A stretch of 64,000 bases of DNA. Source: Apostichopus japonicus (Eukaryota; Echinodermata; Holothuroidea; Aspidochirotida; Stichopodidae). Within the stretch, counting starts at the first letter, position 1. Each line of letters starts with the position of its first letter. The position numbers were made by a program, and so were the translations under genes. Positions 37,310-64,000 of this stretch are shown here, one piece after another. The notes beneath the pieces were generated by a model, which was not told the DNA's origin, made no database searches, and was given only the letters and a program-made list of their open reading frames with translations. The stretch lies in contig NC_092577.1 in NCBI RefSeq assembly GCF_037975245.1, positions 34,174,898 to 34,238,897 on the forward strand, written 5' to 3'.

Positions 37310-40300
37310 TTAATGGTGAATCAGGTTGTAGATAAATTCCTCAGCAGCACTGAAGTAACTGATTTGGTCTTCTCCAACTTGCAGGCTAGCAACATCTAAA
37401 CTGAAATTGTCATAAGAGATAAAAGCTGATCCAGGAATGTTGACAGCTTTGATTCCATTCGCTACCTGCTCTGGCATGTACTGTTGAAACTCTTCCCTGC
37501 GTTAAAAGTAATACCAATACTGTTAAATTGTTATATTGCTTTCCGTGGCAATGCTGCAAAATAGAAATTGTTGGGTAGTCTCTTTGGTTTACGTTGTTAC
37601 ATCTTCAATTGAGTTCTTAATCTTAACAGCATGGCATGTCTTGTACATTCTGTTAACCATTTCATTGATCCCATACATTCTGAGTGAGCATCAGCCACAG
37701 TTAGGGGAGGACTTAGACTAGGGGGAGGGGTTTTAATTTGAATTATAGTCATAAGTTTTCATAAAAATCCCACAGAATAATTACGCCGGTAAACAGATTG
37801 AAGGTATATGAAAAGGAATAGTCACAGCCATGCGTTGCATTACAATTATTCTGGGTTTATTAAAATAACATTAGGATTTCCTTAAGTAATGAATTGCAAT
37901 AATATTGTGCATTGAAGGGCTTTTCTGTGTTTGATATCCCAGTTAACCTTGAAAAAAATCCCAATAGTTAACCCAAGAAAAGTCAATGAAGGTGTTTTGA
38001 GGTCAACTCAAAGTAGACCTACCATTGTATTACCTAATTTGTTACCATGACAACCACTCATTGTTGTGTTGTAGACATAGCTCTATGTGACAAACAATGG
38101 TTTGTTTGCATACATTATCAATATTGAAACAGGAAATTCTGTCTTAGATTAACCTTTCATGATTAATAGGATTTGTGAAGTGTTGAAGCCATGTTACTTA
38201 AACTGAGATGTTTTTGATTTGGTGTGAATAATTGTAAGAATGTTCAATCTCTCCTACCAACATTATACAATAACTTTATTGATGGCATTATCAATTGTAT
38301 AATAGAACAAAATTGTATGTTTTCTTCCTCCATCTTTGTATATTTGTTTCAAATAACCTATGGATGTCAGGACATTGGCAAAGGATTCTATAGTGAAGTG
38401 AACAGTTAAAGTAAGTAAGAAAGTTTTGAAACGGGTGGAAACAAGGGGATATTTTGGGACTGAACCTGGATCCTGAATGGAACATATATCGCACTCTTGT
38501 GAAATTATTTATTAAAGCAAATATATTAAATAAAAGAATAGCACAACGCAATTGAGTATTAATATATACAGGACCACAGAAGAATATAGAACTCAACCTT
38601 CAGGAATTATTTTTAAGTCTACTAGTGGGTCCTCGCGATGCCAGTTTATTTAAGGAATATGAATTAACTGGGCCCAAACTTTGAATGTACACATATTAAC
38701 TATCAGTTTTCAAATGTTTCTGTAAGGTAAAGTAAAAATGTGTAATATGCATGCTCATCACACATTTCTAAAATATTCCATTGTAGTGAAGTTCTGTGTT
38801 TATATTTCGCATGTGTCTTGCTCTCTTTATGGGTCTCCGTGCCAGAACAGAGTTAACTGATCCAGCTGGAAAACTACTCTTAATGCTAGAACAGTTTTGG
38901 TTACTTATTTCTTATTTGATCGACATAAACCGCTTACATACAGTTATTCCAGATATGCAGATAAAGATTTATCTCGCTATATAAAGACAGATATGACTGG
39001 ATAAACAGTCAATCCAGATAAACATTTATATGGCCATAAAAGTAGGATATAACTGGAAATGTAGTCAATCAAGATAAGGTTTTATTTGGCCCAGATATGG
39101 ATGCCATAATTTTTACCAGATAAACTTTATATGGGCCATATAATACTTTATTTGATATCACGTTATATCTGCCCAATCTCGGTAATTGTCACAATGGTTT
39201 GATGATTTGTTGAAAGTCTAAAAGAAGAAACAAAATCATGTTTGTTTAGCTAGAACTTTGATGCTAACAGTGAGCCCTTTCTTGAACTCTTTGCGAAGTT
39301 TTGACTTTGTCAAAAATCGTTTTATGACATAGACACAGGTTGCATGAAACTGAAGTATTAAGATTTGGTAACCTAAACCTATGGTTATATTGCAAACTGT
39401 AGACGCTCGGAGCTAATCACTCTAATGTTTGATATATATCGACTTCTGCGGAATGGAGGTGCAAATGTCCCTAGCACTAGTCATACAAGCCTGTCATACA
39501 AGCAAATTCACTGATATTTGTTCGAAAGGTGATGGGCAATTCTCCAAATTGGGATTGTCTTATTGACTGTAATTCAGCATTTCTCAATGCGGGGTATTTC
39601 CTTACCAGTTATGGGTTCTCAAATTTTACAATGATTAGAACACTTTCATCATACAATAACTATGATATATTTCACATATTTTAGGGAGAAAATCATTTCA
39701 GCATAATGTCTGACAAGTGATATTAAAGCTGAGGTATATTTGAATACTTGATATCTTCATACTGCAATAGTTATTTTTCGAACATTAAACTTTGGCTGCA
39801 ATAAGTTATAACGGCACCAACACCAAGGCTCATTATTTATCATTATGATATCATCATTGCAGTTGTTATAACCTATAAAGCCTGAACAGGTCCCCTTGAC
39901 CAATTCATGAGAGTGACTTTCCAATCACTTGAGTTTTTCGACCCTTCAAGAACTGTATCGACATCTGATGCTCATATGTCGTACTTTTTGTACATACATA
40001 CGATCAATTAATGTGATGTTCCTATAAACTCAAATACATGCACTGGCTTCTTCGGGTAAGATGACATAGTGTATTAAAGAACATTTAACTGTTTTAATTC
40101 TTATTATGTAATGAACAAACCAACTGTTTCCCATGCAGCTTTCAACACAGTCGAGGTATTTGATTTCTGCCTTGCCGCCAAGTTTAAGCAAACATATTTC
40201 GATGAAAACTCATAATTTATATTTTACATTTTTTAAATACATATTTCTTTTTTTATATAGTGTTATTTTGGCGTAAGTCAACGAATTCCATCCATTTTCC

Positions 40301-43163
40301 TTCTGTTTATGTTTATTATTCATTGTAATGGTGAGCATTTGTTTTGATCCCCCTATTAAATATATATTCCAAGAAAATGTATATAATTTCTTTGGTATCG
40401 TGAATAGAGTTCTACTGTTTATCTATTGTTAAGCAATTTGCACGATTAGTAGGTTACTATTTATGGCATCCATAGGTAAGTTAAGCGCAACGGGAGACCT
40501 GATAACCGGATTTCTGGACATGTTGATACATACCAAAACACTGAGGCTTTGTATAGTCTATACTGTATATTCAGGTGATATTTAGGACTAGGCCTATGCT
40601 CTGTGCTATGAACTATTGATACAGAATGTGTTAAAACTGCAAAAAGTATGTGTAATGTATTCATGGTTTAGGAGTGTAAGCTCAGTGGTTAACCCCGGTG
40701 CTTTTCAATCATAAGGTCCCGAGTTCGAGTCATTCCAAGGTTATTGTATGTCATCCAGTTAAAGAGAAGTTGACAATTGACACTTCATAACCATGGACGT
40801 TAAATATGAATCTAAGACCCTGACTTCGGTCAGCTTGCGGCTTTGATAATCTAATGATGACTTCTTTGCGAGTTCCTGCTTGCAGGATGATCTAAACTAC
40901 ATACATTGTAATCAGGGTGTGTATAATTAATACAACTGTTATGAACTTTTCTTTCACAAGGTGTGGTAAAATTGCAAAATGGTTCTGTACAATTTACACA
41001 ATTTTTGTGTACTGGGGTATCCACAAATGGATAGATCTAACACAACTGTTGTGTGAATGAAAACTTACACAACAGCTGTGAAGTTTCTACACAAGGTTGA
41101 TAAGTGCACTAGTTACACAGCTGTTTTGTAGAATTTTACACAACCTATGTAAATTTGTTTAGAGTGTGGGGATCAGGGAAAAGAATAAAATTGACTCAAG
41201 CACTGACAAATTCATTGGAGTTCTGACTGTATGTGGAGGTATAGTAATAAATTAACGTCCATTTGCAACATTCGCTATTCTGAGCTGTTGTGATAGAGTA
41301 TAACTAAAATTGTGTTACCTTTCTTGGTGAACATCACAGCAACCGACGTAGAGTATATCCAAACTTGCAAGTTGAAATAATAGTTTCAAAGGCAAATTTG
41401 TTCGATAGGCCTGTGTGAATTGTATTAACTGTCATACTCACTCTTGCAGTTGAAGTGCTTTTGCCTTCTGTATAAATTTAACCTGATTTAATACTGCATA
41501 TATTTCAGAGCTTGTCTTGGGAGAGATGAAGTAATTGCACATGGCTCATAACAAAAATTGACAGTACCTTATGAAATTGTTAGAGATAAATGCCGTTGAG
41601 TTTTAGTTCGGATACAGTTGGAACCGTTATGTAGGCAATTGGGCACATGGACTTCCTGAGTTCATAACTCTTGAAAGAGAGATTGATGATGCATCCATCT
41701 GCGTACATACGTAATTTGTGCGTAGTGATATTTTTACATAACATTTTTGCGGTTTATTTATTCTCAAATTGTGTAAGCTAAAGTATATTAAAAAAATTAT
41801 GCATGTAGGTTGCCTTCTAATTCCCTCAAGTTGAGGGGATGAAACACTAAGTCAACATGTTTAAGATGTGAAACCACTTTAATCATCACTGTTGTGAGCA
41901 GCGGTCATATTACCTGAAAAGTACTGAACTATTTTATTTATCTATAAATGTACTCCTTACAAACTAGCACTGTGTTCCACATTGTTTACCTTTCACTCAG
42001 TAACAATTTATGTCACCTCATTTTATCAGTTTGTTAACGACATACCATCAGGGTCAACTCTGCGAATGTCTATTCCTACCAGGTTGACAGGGTGCATACT
42101 CATAGCTAGTACAGTAACTACTGTTCATGTTCCACAACCGTGCATCAGTAACTACTGCGCTGTGTTCGTAACACGGTAACATGTGTTATAGGGGGCACAG
42201 TAACTACTGCAAAACGGTTACACGTTCCCATGTAAGACAAAGAACTGCGCGACTAGACAAGGAGTCTATGAGTATTTGACGTGGTAAAATATCACTATAT
42301 TAAGGCCTTATTTAAACGTGGAACTACCCTTAAGGCTTATCTAGGTTCCCTCTTCCACCTTAGGTCCAATTTTGTGTATCTGTTTTGTATCTATTTGAGA
42401 CTTGCACACAATCACCTGTCCGTGAAGAATGTTTCAATCAAATGGATTTACTAATACCATCTGAATCTTGCATGCAGTATAAAATAACCGCCGCATTGTG
42501 TCGGTTACGTGTTGCGCTATCGCCAACCATGCTCTCTGTATTGTACGCCTAGTGAGTACTTCGTTACCCAGTTGCCGCGCATTTTCACCTTTCGGACTCG
42601 TAGTTCAACGTGTTACAGCTTTGCAGTAAGTACTGTGCCACCTGTAACACATGTTAGCGTGTTGCGAACACAGCGCAGATATAACTGATGCACGTTTGTG
42701 GAACATAAACAGTGGTTACTGTACTAGCTATGAGTATCGGGTGACGTTGAACATGTACATTATTTAATGCTAGAAGGCCAGCAACCATCTTCTCACCATA
42801 TAATGCATTCTTTCCAAAAAGAGGTTGCATAATCTCATCCAACTCTGCATCTAAACAGAAAATAGAAAACTTCACTTTCATGCTAATGATTGTAGAAGAA
42901 GAAGAAAAGTACACTGGAGTAACGTACCAATATGTACTGCACATATCCTGGATAAATGTACGTCATGAAATGAGACCGTGGTGCTCGTAATTGTACTCTT
43001 TGGTTCAGAGAATAGTGAATGTTCACACTGTGATGAAAACCCCCATGAAAATAGCTTTTTAAGTTTGCGAAAAACAGAATTTGAAGTATCACTTGTCTAT
43101 TCATGGAGGCTGCCATATTGTGTAGGAAATGGGCAATATTTCTTTTCTTCAGTTCTATTCCAT
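37310..43163 (-). CDS. Unrecognised gene, four 3' exons assembled
   Basis: Four minus-strand exons join in frame: 43163-43041 (40 codons, acceptor TTTTTCAG, phase 1 end), 42850-42759 (30 codons), 41410-41319 (30 codons, phase 2 end) and 37496-37310 (61 codons plus TAA). The intron phases agree at all three joins. Together they give about 163 C-terminal residues. Exon starts read GIELKKRNIAHF, AELDEIMQPLFGKN, AYRTNLPLKLLF and EEFQQYMPEQVANG, and the protein ends IYNLIHH. An acceptor 18 bp further upstream for the third exon (at 41428) would also keep frame. The donors of the first two exons are weak (GTTTTC, GTACAT). I do not recognise a domain. The 5' end is not found. The inner exon edge at 42759 abuts a foldback repeat. 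Confidence 0.55.
38410..41318. other. Large intron of the minus-strand gene
   Basis: Apart from the SINE at 40.67 kb, it holds a short repeat region near 38990-39170 (AGATAAAC and TTTATATGG-type words repeated). It also holds a cluster of ACACAAC-N-GTTGTGT palindromic words near 41030-41150. I see no coding sequence. Confidence 0.4.
40672..40925 (+). mobile_element. tRNA-derived SINE, third type
   Basis: The A-box-like TAAGCTCAGTGG (40677-40688) and the B box GAGTTCGAGTC (40721-40731) lie at tRNA spacing. A body follows with TTGACAATTGACACTTCATA and CCTGACTTCGGTCAGC. There is no paired acceptor stem. It sits in the last intron of the minus-strand gene, in the opposite orientation. Confidence 0.55.
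42084..42750. mobile_element. Foldback MITE-like element beside an exon
   Basis: Arms of about 140 bp at 42084-42226 and 42606-42750 are inverted copies. Shared words include ATACTCATAGCTAGTACAGT, ATGTTCCACAA, GTGCATCAGT and CTGCGCTGTGTTCG. The interior of about 380 bp has no ORF with support. No clear target duplication was found. The right arm ends 8 bp from the predicted splice donor at 42758. Confidence 0.75.
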
Positions 43164-44476
43164 CTGAAAAACCATCATATCTTACCAAATGTGCGGTATT
43201 GACTAATACCGTAGATTGACAAATAAGATAGCTAAGGATAGGGCTGTATACAAATTGTAAAACAATGTTCTTTCCCTTCAATAACCACACAGTGCACGAC
43301 TATAAGTATTACTACACTTGGGAACTTCGCCCTTAACCTGTTTAACAGACTGTGTTGCACTTAGAACATATAAAGTAATTAATCTCAACTTTAACCTTAT
43401 TCTCAGGCGGGAGATTGTTGACAGTGGAGGGCGAGTTTGTGGGGTGGCAATTGACTGTCAACCATATATAGCCTGTCTCCTAGTACTAATGTACATTTAA
43501 CGGTATGCCTTTGGATTTGGACAGTTTCAGTTTTATCTTAGACGTGCCCGTAGCCACAGTGGAGGGGGTTGGTACATTCAAGTTAAGATAGCAACGTGAG
43601 TTTGAGCAACAACATAATAAAACAGCAACAACAACTTTAGTTTAGACAACACAAAACTTAGTTTAGACAACGAAATAAGTTTTCCCTTTTCGCGTTCCAT
43701 AGCATCTGTCCTTTTAGTTCATATGCGTTAGTTCGTTTCGCGTGAACGTTCGTTTTTATTTAGTGCGAATGTCTTTTTGATTATGCTACATCTTTGTCTT
43801 TATGGTGGGGCCTGTGCTTGTTGTTCTGAGCACTTATTCGTTTCACGTGTGAGCGTTCGTTTTGGCCAATGTTCTTTGCTTACAACTCATCTCCGTTTTA
43901 ATGGTGGCAATTGATCTTTTTGTTCTGAAGAGTAGATCAATGTTGACTTCCTGTGCTCATTGTTAATCCTTCAGTTGCATGTGTTTGATATGCTTCGCTA
44001 CATGATTGACTTTTTATTTTTGTTTCACTTTTTTAGTGCAGCCTTTCAAAATGTTGACATTGGTATTATGTTTGTTTCATTTTGCATATTCTTCTTTTTC
44101 AACCCTCTTTCTTGTTTATTTGTTTCATCGTTGTATTTTTGCCCAAATGGCCGCCCATGGTCATAAGTCAAACATGAAAAAAACGAATGATGCTGTCCGA
44201 AACATGCCCAAGAAATTCACATTAATAGATCGGTACATTTAGGAATTTTTCTTGACAGTGGTTAACCTTTCATGTTGTTGTATATTAAATACGATATATG
44301 ATATCTATACTATATGTACTGTACCAGCTTTTTTCACGAAGGCCGAAAGGCTAAAAAAAAACCTGCATATTCTCAAGCACAAGCGACAAGCAATAGAAGA
44401 ATAAACTTTTCCTCTTTTTGAACATAAAGATGAATTACATGAATATTAATAGCCTTTTTAATGGTCGCATTTTCAG
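43164..44476. other. Unassigned stretch between opposite-strand genes
   Basis: T-rich plus-strand ORFs at 43960-44242 overlap in two frames and lack domains. I searched for upstream EGF exons and for earlier minus-strand exons and found none. Confidence 0.35.
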
Positions 44477-45432
44477 GATGTCCCGTTGGGTATTGCAACC
44501 CATCTAATTGTACTGCGGAGTGCCCGGTCTGCTACAATGGCGGTATCCCATGTGACCCTGACGTATGTAGTGGTAATTCCAGTTGGACGGAACTGTGACG
44601 AAGGTGATAAGAGATGACAGTATCATCATTTTCAAATGAATGGGTAATATCACCCACAAAATACCCACTATATATAGGGGGATATTGCCAGGGGCGGAAC
44701 CGAGATTTTGAAAAGGAAGGGAGGACGTGGCCTTGGGTGTCGTTGAAGTCGAATCTATACGGTGCCGTGAAGCTCTCCCCTCCCCCCAAAATGGACGTGA
44801 AGATGATGCGTTCTGAGGCATATATAGGCTATAAATAAGTTATGGCTGAATTAGTTCTATAGTAAAATATACCAGTATGGTTGTGCTAATAACTAATTTT
44901 AGTGTGGTGGGTTTGATGGTGGTATACATTCTATGTTAGTTTCTAACACGACCGAATTGATCGTTTATTTGTTCCGTTCTGTCTTTAGAGCAACCGGCGT
45001 AGGTCAATACGGTCAGGAGGGGGAATAGTGGTGCCCAGAGGGTGACTGCATGTAAGTCCTCAAATGCCAATTGGACCCATATGTGTGTTCATGTGCCACT
45101 TGATACAAGGGCCCAGGCTGTCATGCAGGTTGGTTAATTTAACACGTTATGTAAAATAACGTTATTTTACTTTTGTTTTTCTTCATGGACTGGGCGATGA
45201 ATTAACAAATGACGGTAGCCCAATATGGCCATGCCATATTTTTTGCTTTTCCTTCCTTGTCTTTTCAGAATGCGAAGTTGGAACGTTTGTAGCGTATTGT
45301 GAGGTAGAATGTCATTGTGTAGATACCAGCCTCTGTGACGTCATGACCGGATCTGGTGACAGTGCTGGAGGATGCCAGACTAATTGGGCTGGACCAACTT
45401 GTCAATTATTCACGGCGGGTTCTACATCATAA
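44477..45432 (+). CDS. EGF-like protein, last two exons
   Basis: Exon 44477-44572 (acceptor TTTTCAG, donor G|GTAATT) and exon 45269-45432 (acceptor CTTTTCAG) join at phase 1. They encode about 86 residues ending in TAA. The first exon is cysteine-rich (CPVGYCNPSNCTAECPVC then NGGIPCDPDVC). The second has the spacing of an EGF/laminin-type repeat: CEVGTFVAYCEVECHC, then CDVMTG and CQTNWAGPTCQ. This motif is common in extracellular receptors and secreted proteins. The first exon also begins at phase 1, so upstream exons are expected, but none is recognised. The gene may extend far upstream, or this may be a remnant. Confidence 0.6.
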
Positions 45433-46380
45433 AAAGACAGTCCACTGGAAAACCTGATTTAGACTGATGACAGAGAAATACTTTTAAAACATATAAAGTA
45501 TTCATGCAATTCCTACATCACATGTATACGAGATATTGACGTTTTTAAGTTGTTATACAGTTTATACCATAAGTGGATTTAGGTTTGGTTTAGAGATGAA
45601 TGTTTGCATACCTTTCGTCCCGCTCCCCCTGGCACTCCCTAAAAGACCCACCTCGTCCCACCGCCTGCCTGGTCTTACAAGACACTTACAAGCTACCGTA
45701 ACGACACAAATTAAAGATTGATATATTATATACTTTTAAGTGCTGATACATAATAGTACTGTTCGTAGCCAAATTATTGGCTGTTTAGTTCCTTTTTTCA
45801 TTGAGTACATTGACAGTGTTGACACTGGTGGAGCTAAGGAAGAATGGGCAACATGTACCATCCCCTCCCCATCCATGCGGTGCGGTAAACAGAACTGACT
45901 CTCAAATTCGTCCAAATTTCCTATAATTGGGTAATATTAAGTTAACATAATATCACAATCCGGGTTTTGGCCCTTTGGGCCCCGCTCAGGCTTTGAATTA
46001 CATTCCAACGAAATTGGAATCTCTCAATTTACTTTAGTTAATTTAACTTAGCTACAAGAGAACTGTCTGAAAGCACTGCAGCTGCCGTGCTTGGAATACC
46101 TTCCACACAAATGAAGTTCATTGTTCAGATGAGTGCTTTGGTAGTTTAAAGAAAGTTGATAAGAGAGAGCAATATTAATATCCATCAAAGTCTAAAAGCA
46201 TCTGTACTTACTCAAACATCACGGCGATAATAAATTATGTGTAAATATTATATATCTTAAGTACTTGCGAACAGCCCATTATATTACCCTATTAAAGCTG
46301 TAAACTTGGGAGTATCTTGTTTGCCTATACCAATCCATTGTTGAGTCAGAAAGATGCAGTTTGTTCGATAGGTATAACCT

Positions 46381-46387
46381 TATATAA
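46381..46387 (+). promoter_or_regulatory. Possible TATA box of the GTPase gene
   Basis: TATATAA lies 129 bp before the proposed start codon. A start about 30 bp downstream would give a leader of about 100 nt. AT-rich context makes chance likely, and an upstream non-coding exon is not excluded. Confidence 0.25.
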
Positions 46388-46509
46388 CTGCGACACAAGC
46401 ATGATATGTAACAGTGTAAGGTAGTGTATGAAATGATCCACAGGACCTGTTGTTTGCTGAGAACAAAGTAAAGCTACAGATTTCAACTACATATGATCAA
46501 CGTCAAGCA

Positions 46510-64000
<17,491 letters not shown>

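Noticed and set aside
46494-46509. Alternative upstream ATG for the GTPase gene
   Set aside because: It is out of frame with MADGASEE and the downstream exons, and it reads into a stop at the intron edge.

Overview
The window reads as AT-rich nuclear DNA of an animal: spliced genes with GT-AG introns, tRNA-derived SINEs, non-LTR and hAT transposon remains, long satellites, and foldback elements or MITEs. A death-fold plus very-large-GTPase immune gene, an EGF-type exon pair and the repeat style suggest a marine deuterostome invertebrate. An echinoderm is my best guess, but that is inference and the species is not established.

Layout. 1-1.2 kb: nothing recognised. 1.2-9.4 kb: a satellite built on an 8-bp unit, interrupted by a 244-bp MITE. 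9.4-12.25 kb: a second, unrelated satellite with a unit of about 43 bp, carrying a TA-target MITE and (TA)n tracts. 12.3-23 kb: mostly non-coding, with SINEs, (TA)n, a hAT transposase fragment and several copies of a dispersed hairpin-core repeat. 23.3-28.0 kb: inverted TTAGTC-rich arrays flank a 1.5-kb foldback element and one candidate minus-strand exon. 29.4-30.1 kb: a minisatellite, followed by a reverse-transcriptase fragment. 33.0-34.6 kb: a 1.65-kb foldback element whose arms are arrays of a roughly 22-bp palindromic unit, with a 6-bp target duplication and a 98-codon ORF in its centre. 37.3-43.2 kb: the 3' part of an unrecognised minus-strand gene, assembled from four phase-compatible exons. 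44.5-45.4 kb: the last two exons of a plus-strand EGF-like gene.

46.5-64.0 kb: the main gene, seven exons on the plus strand and open at the window end. Its protein runs short N-terminal microexons, a DED-like death-fold domain, a TRADD-N-like domain, a linker and then a giant exon of at least 4.0 kb. That exon encodes a very large inducible GTPase (GVIN/VLIG/URGCP-like) with GxxxxGKS and DTEG motifs. Every intron junction after the first is phase 1 and the frame is intact throughout. Its introns hold nested non-LTR retrotransposon remnants, a second palindromic (GATATC) array, a SINE and a long (TCA)n tract.

Inference: the GTPase gene combines an adaptor-type death-signalling front end with an interferon-inducible-type GTPase, so it is a plausible innate-immune or cell-death effector. 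The rest of the window is mostly repeat biology; the palindromic-unit foldback family is the least familiar structure.
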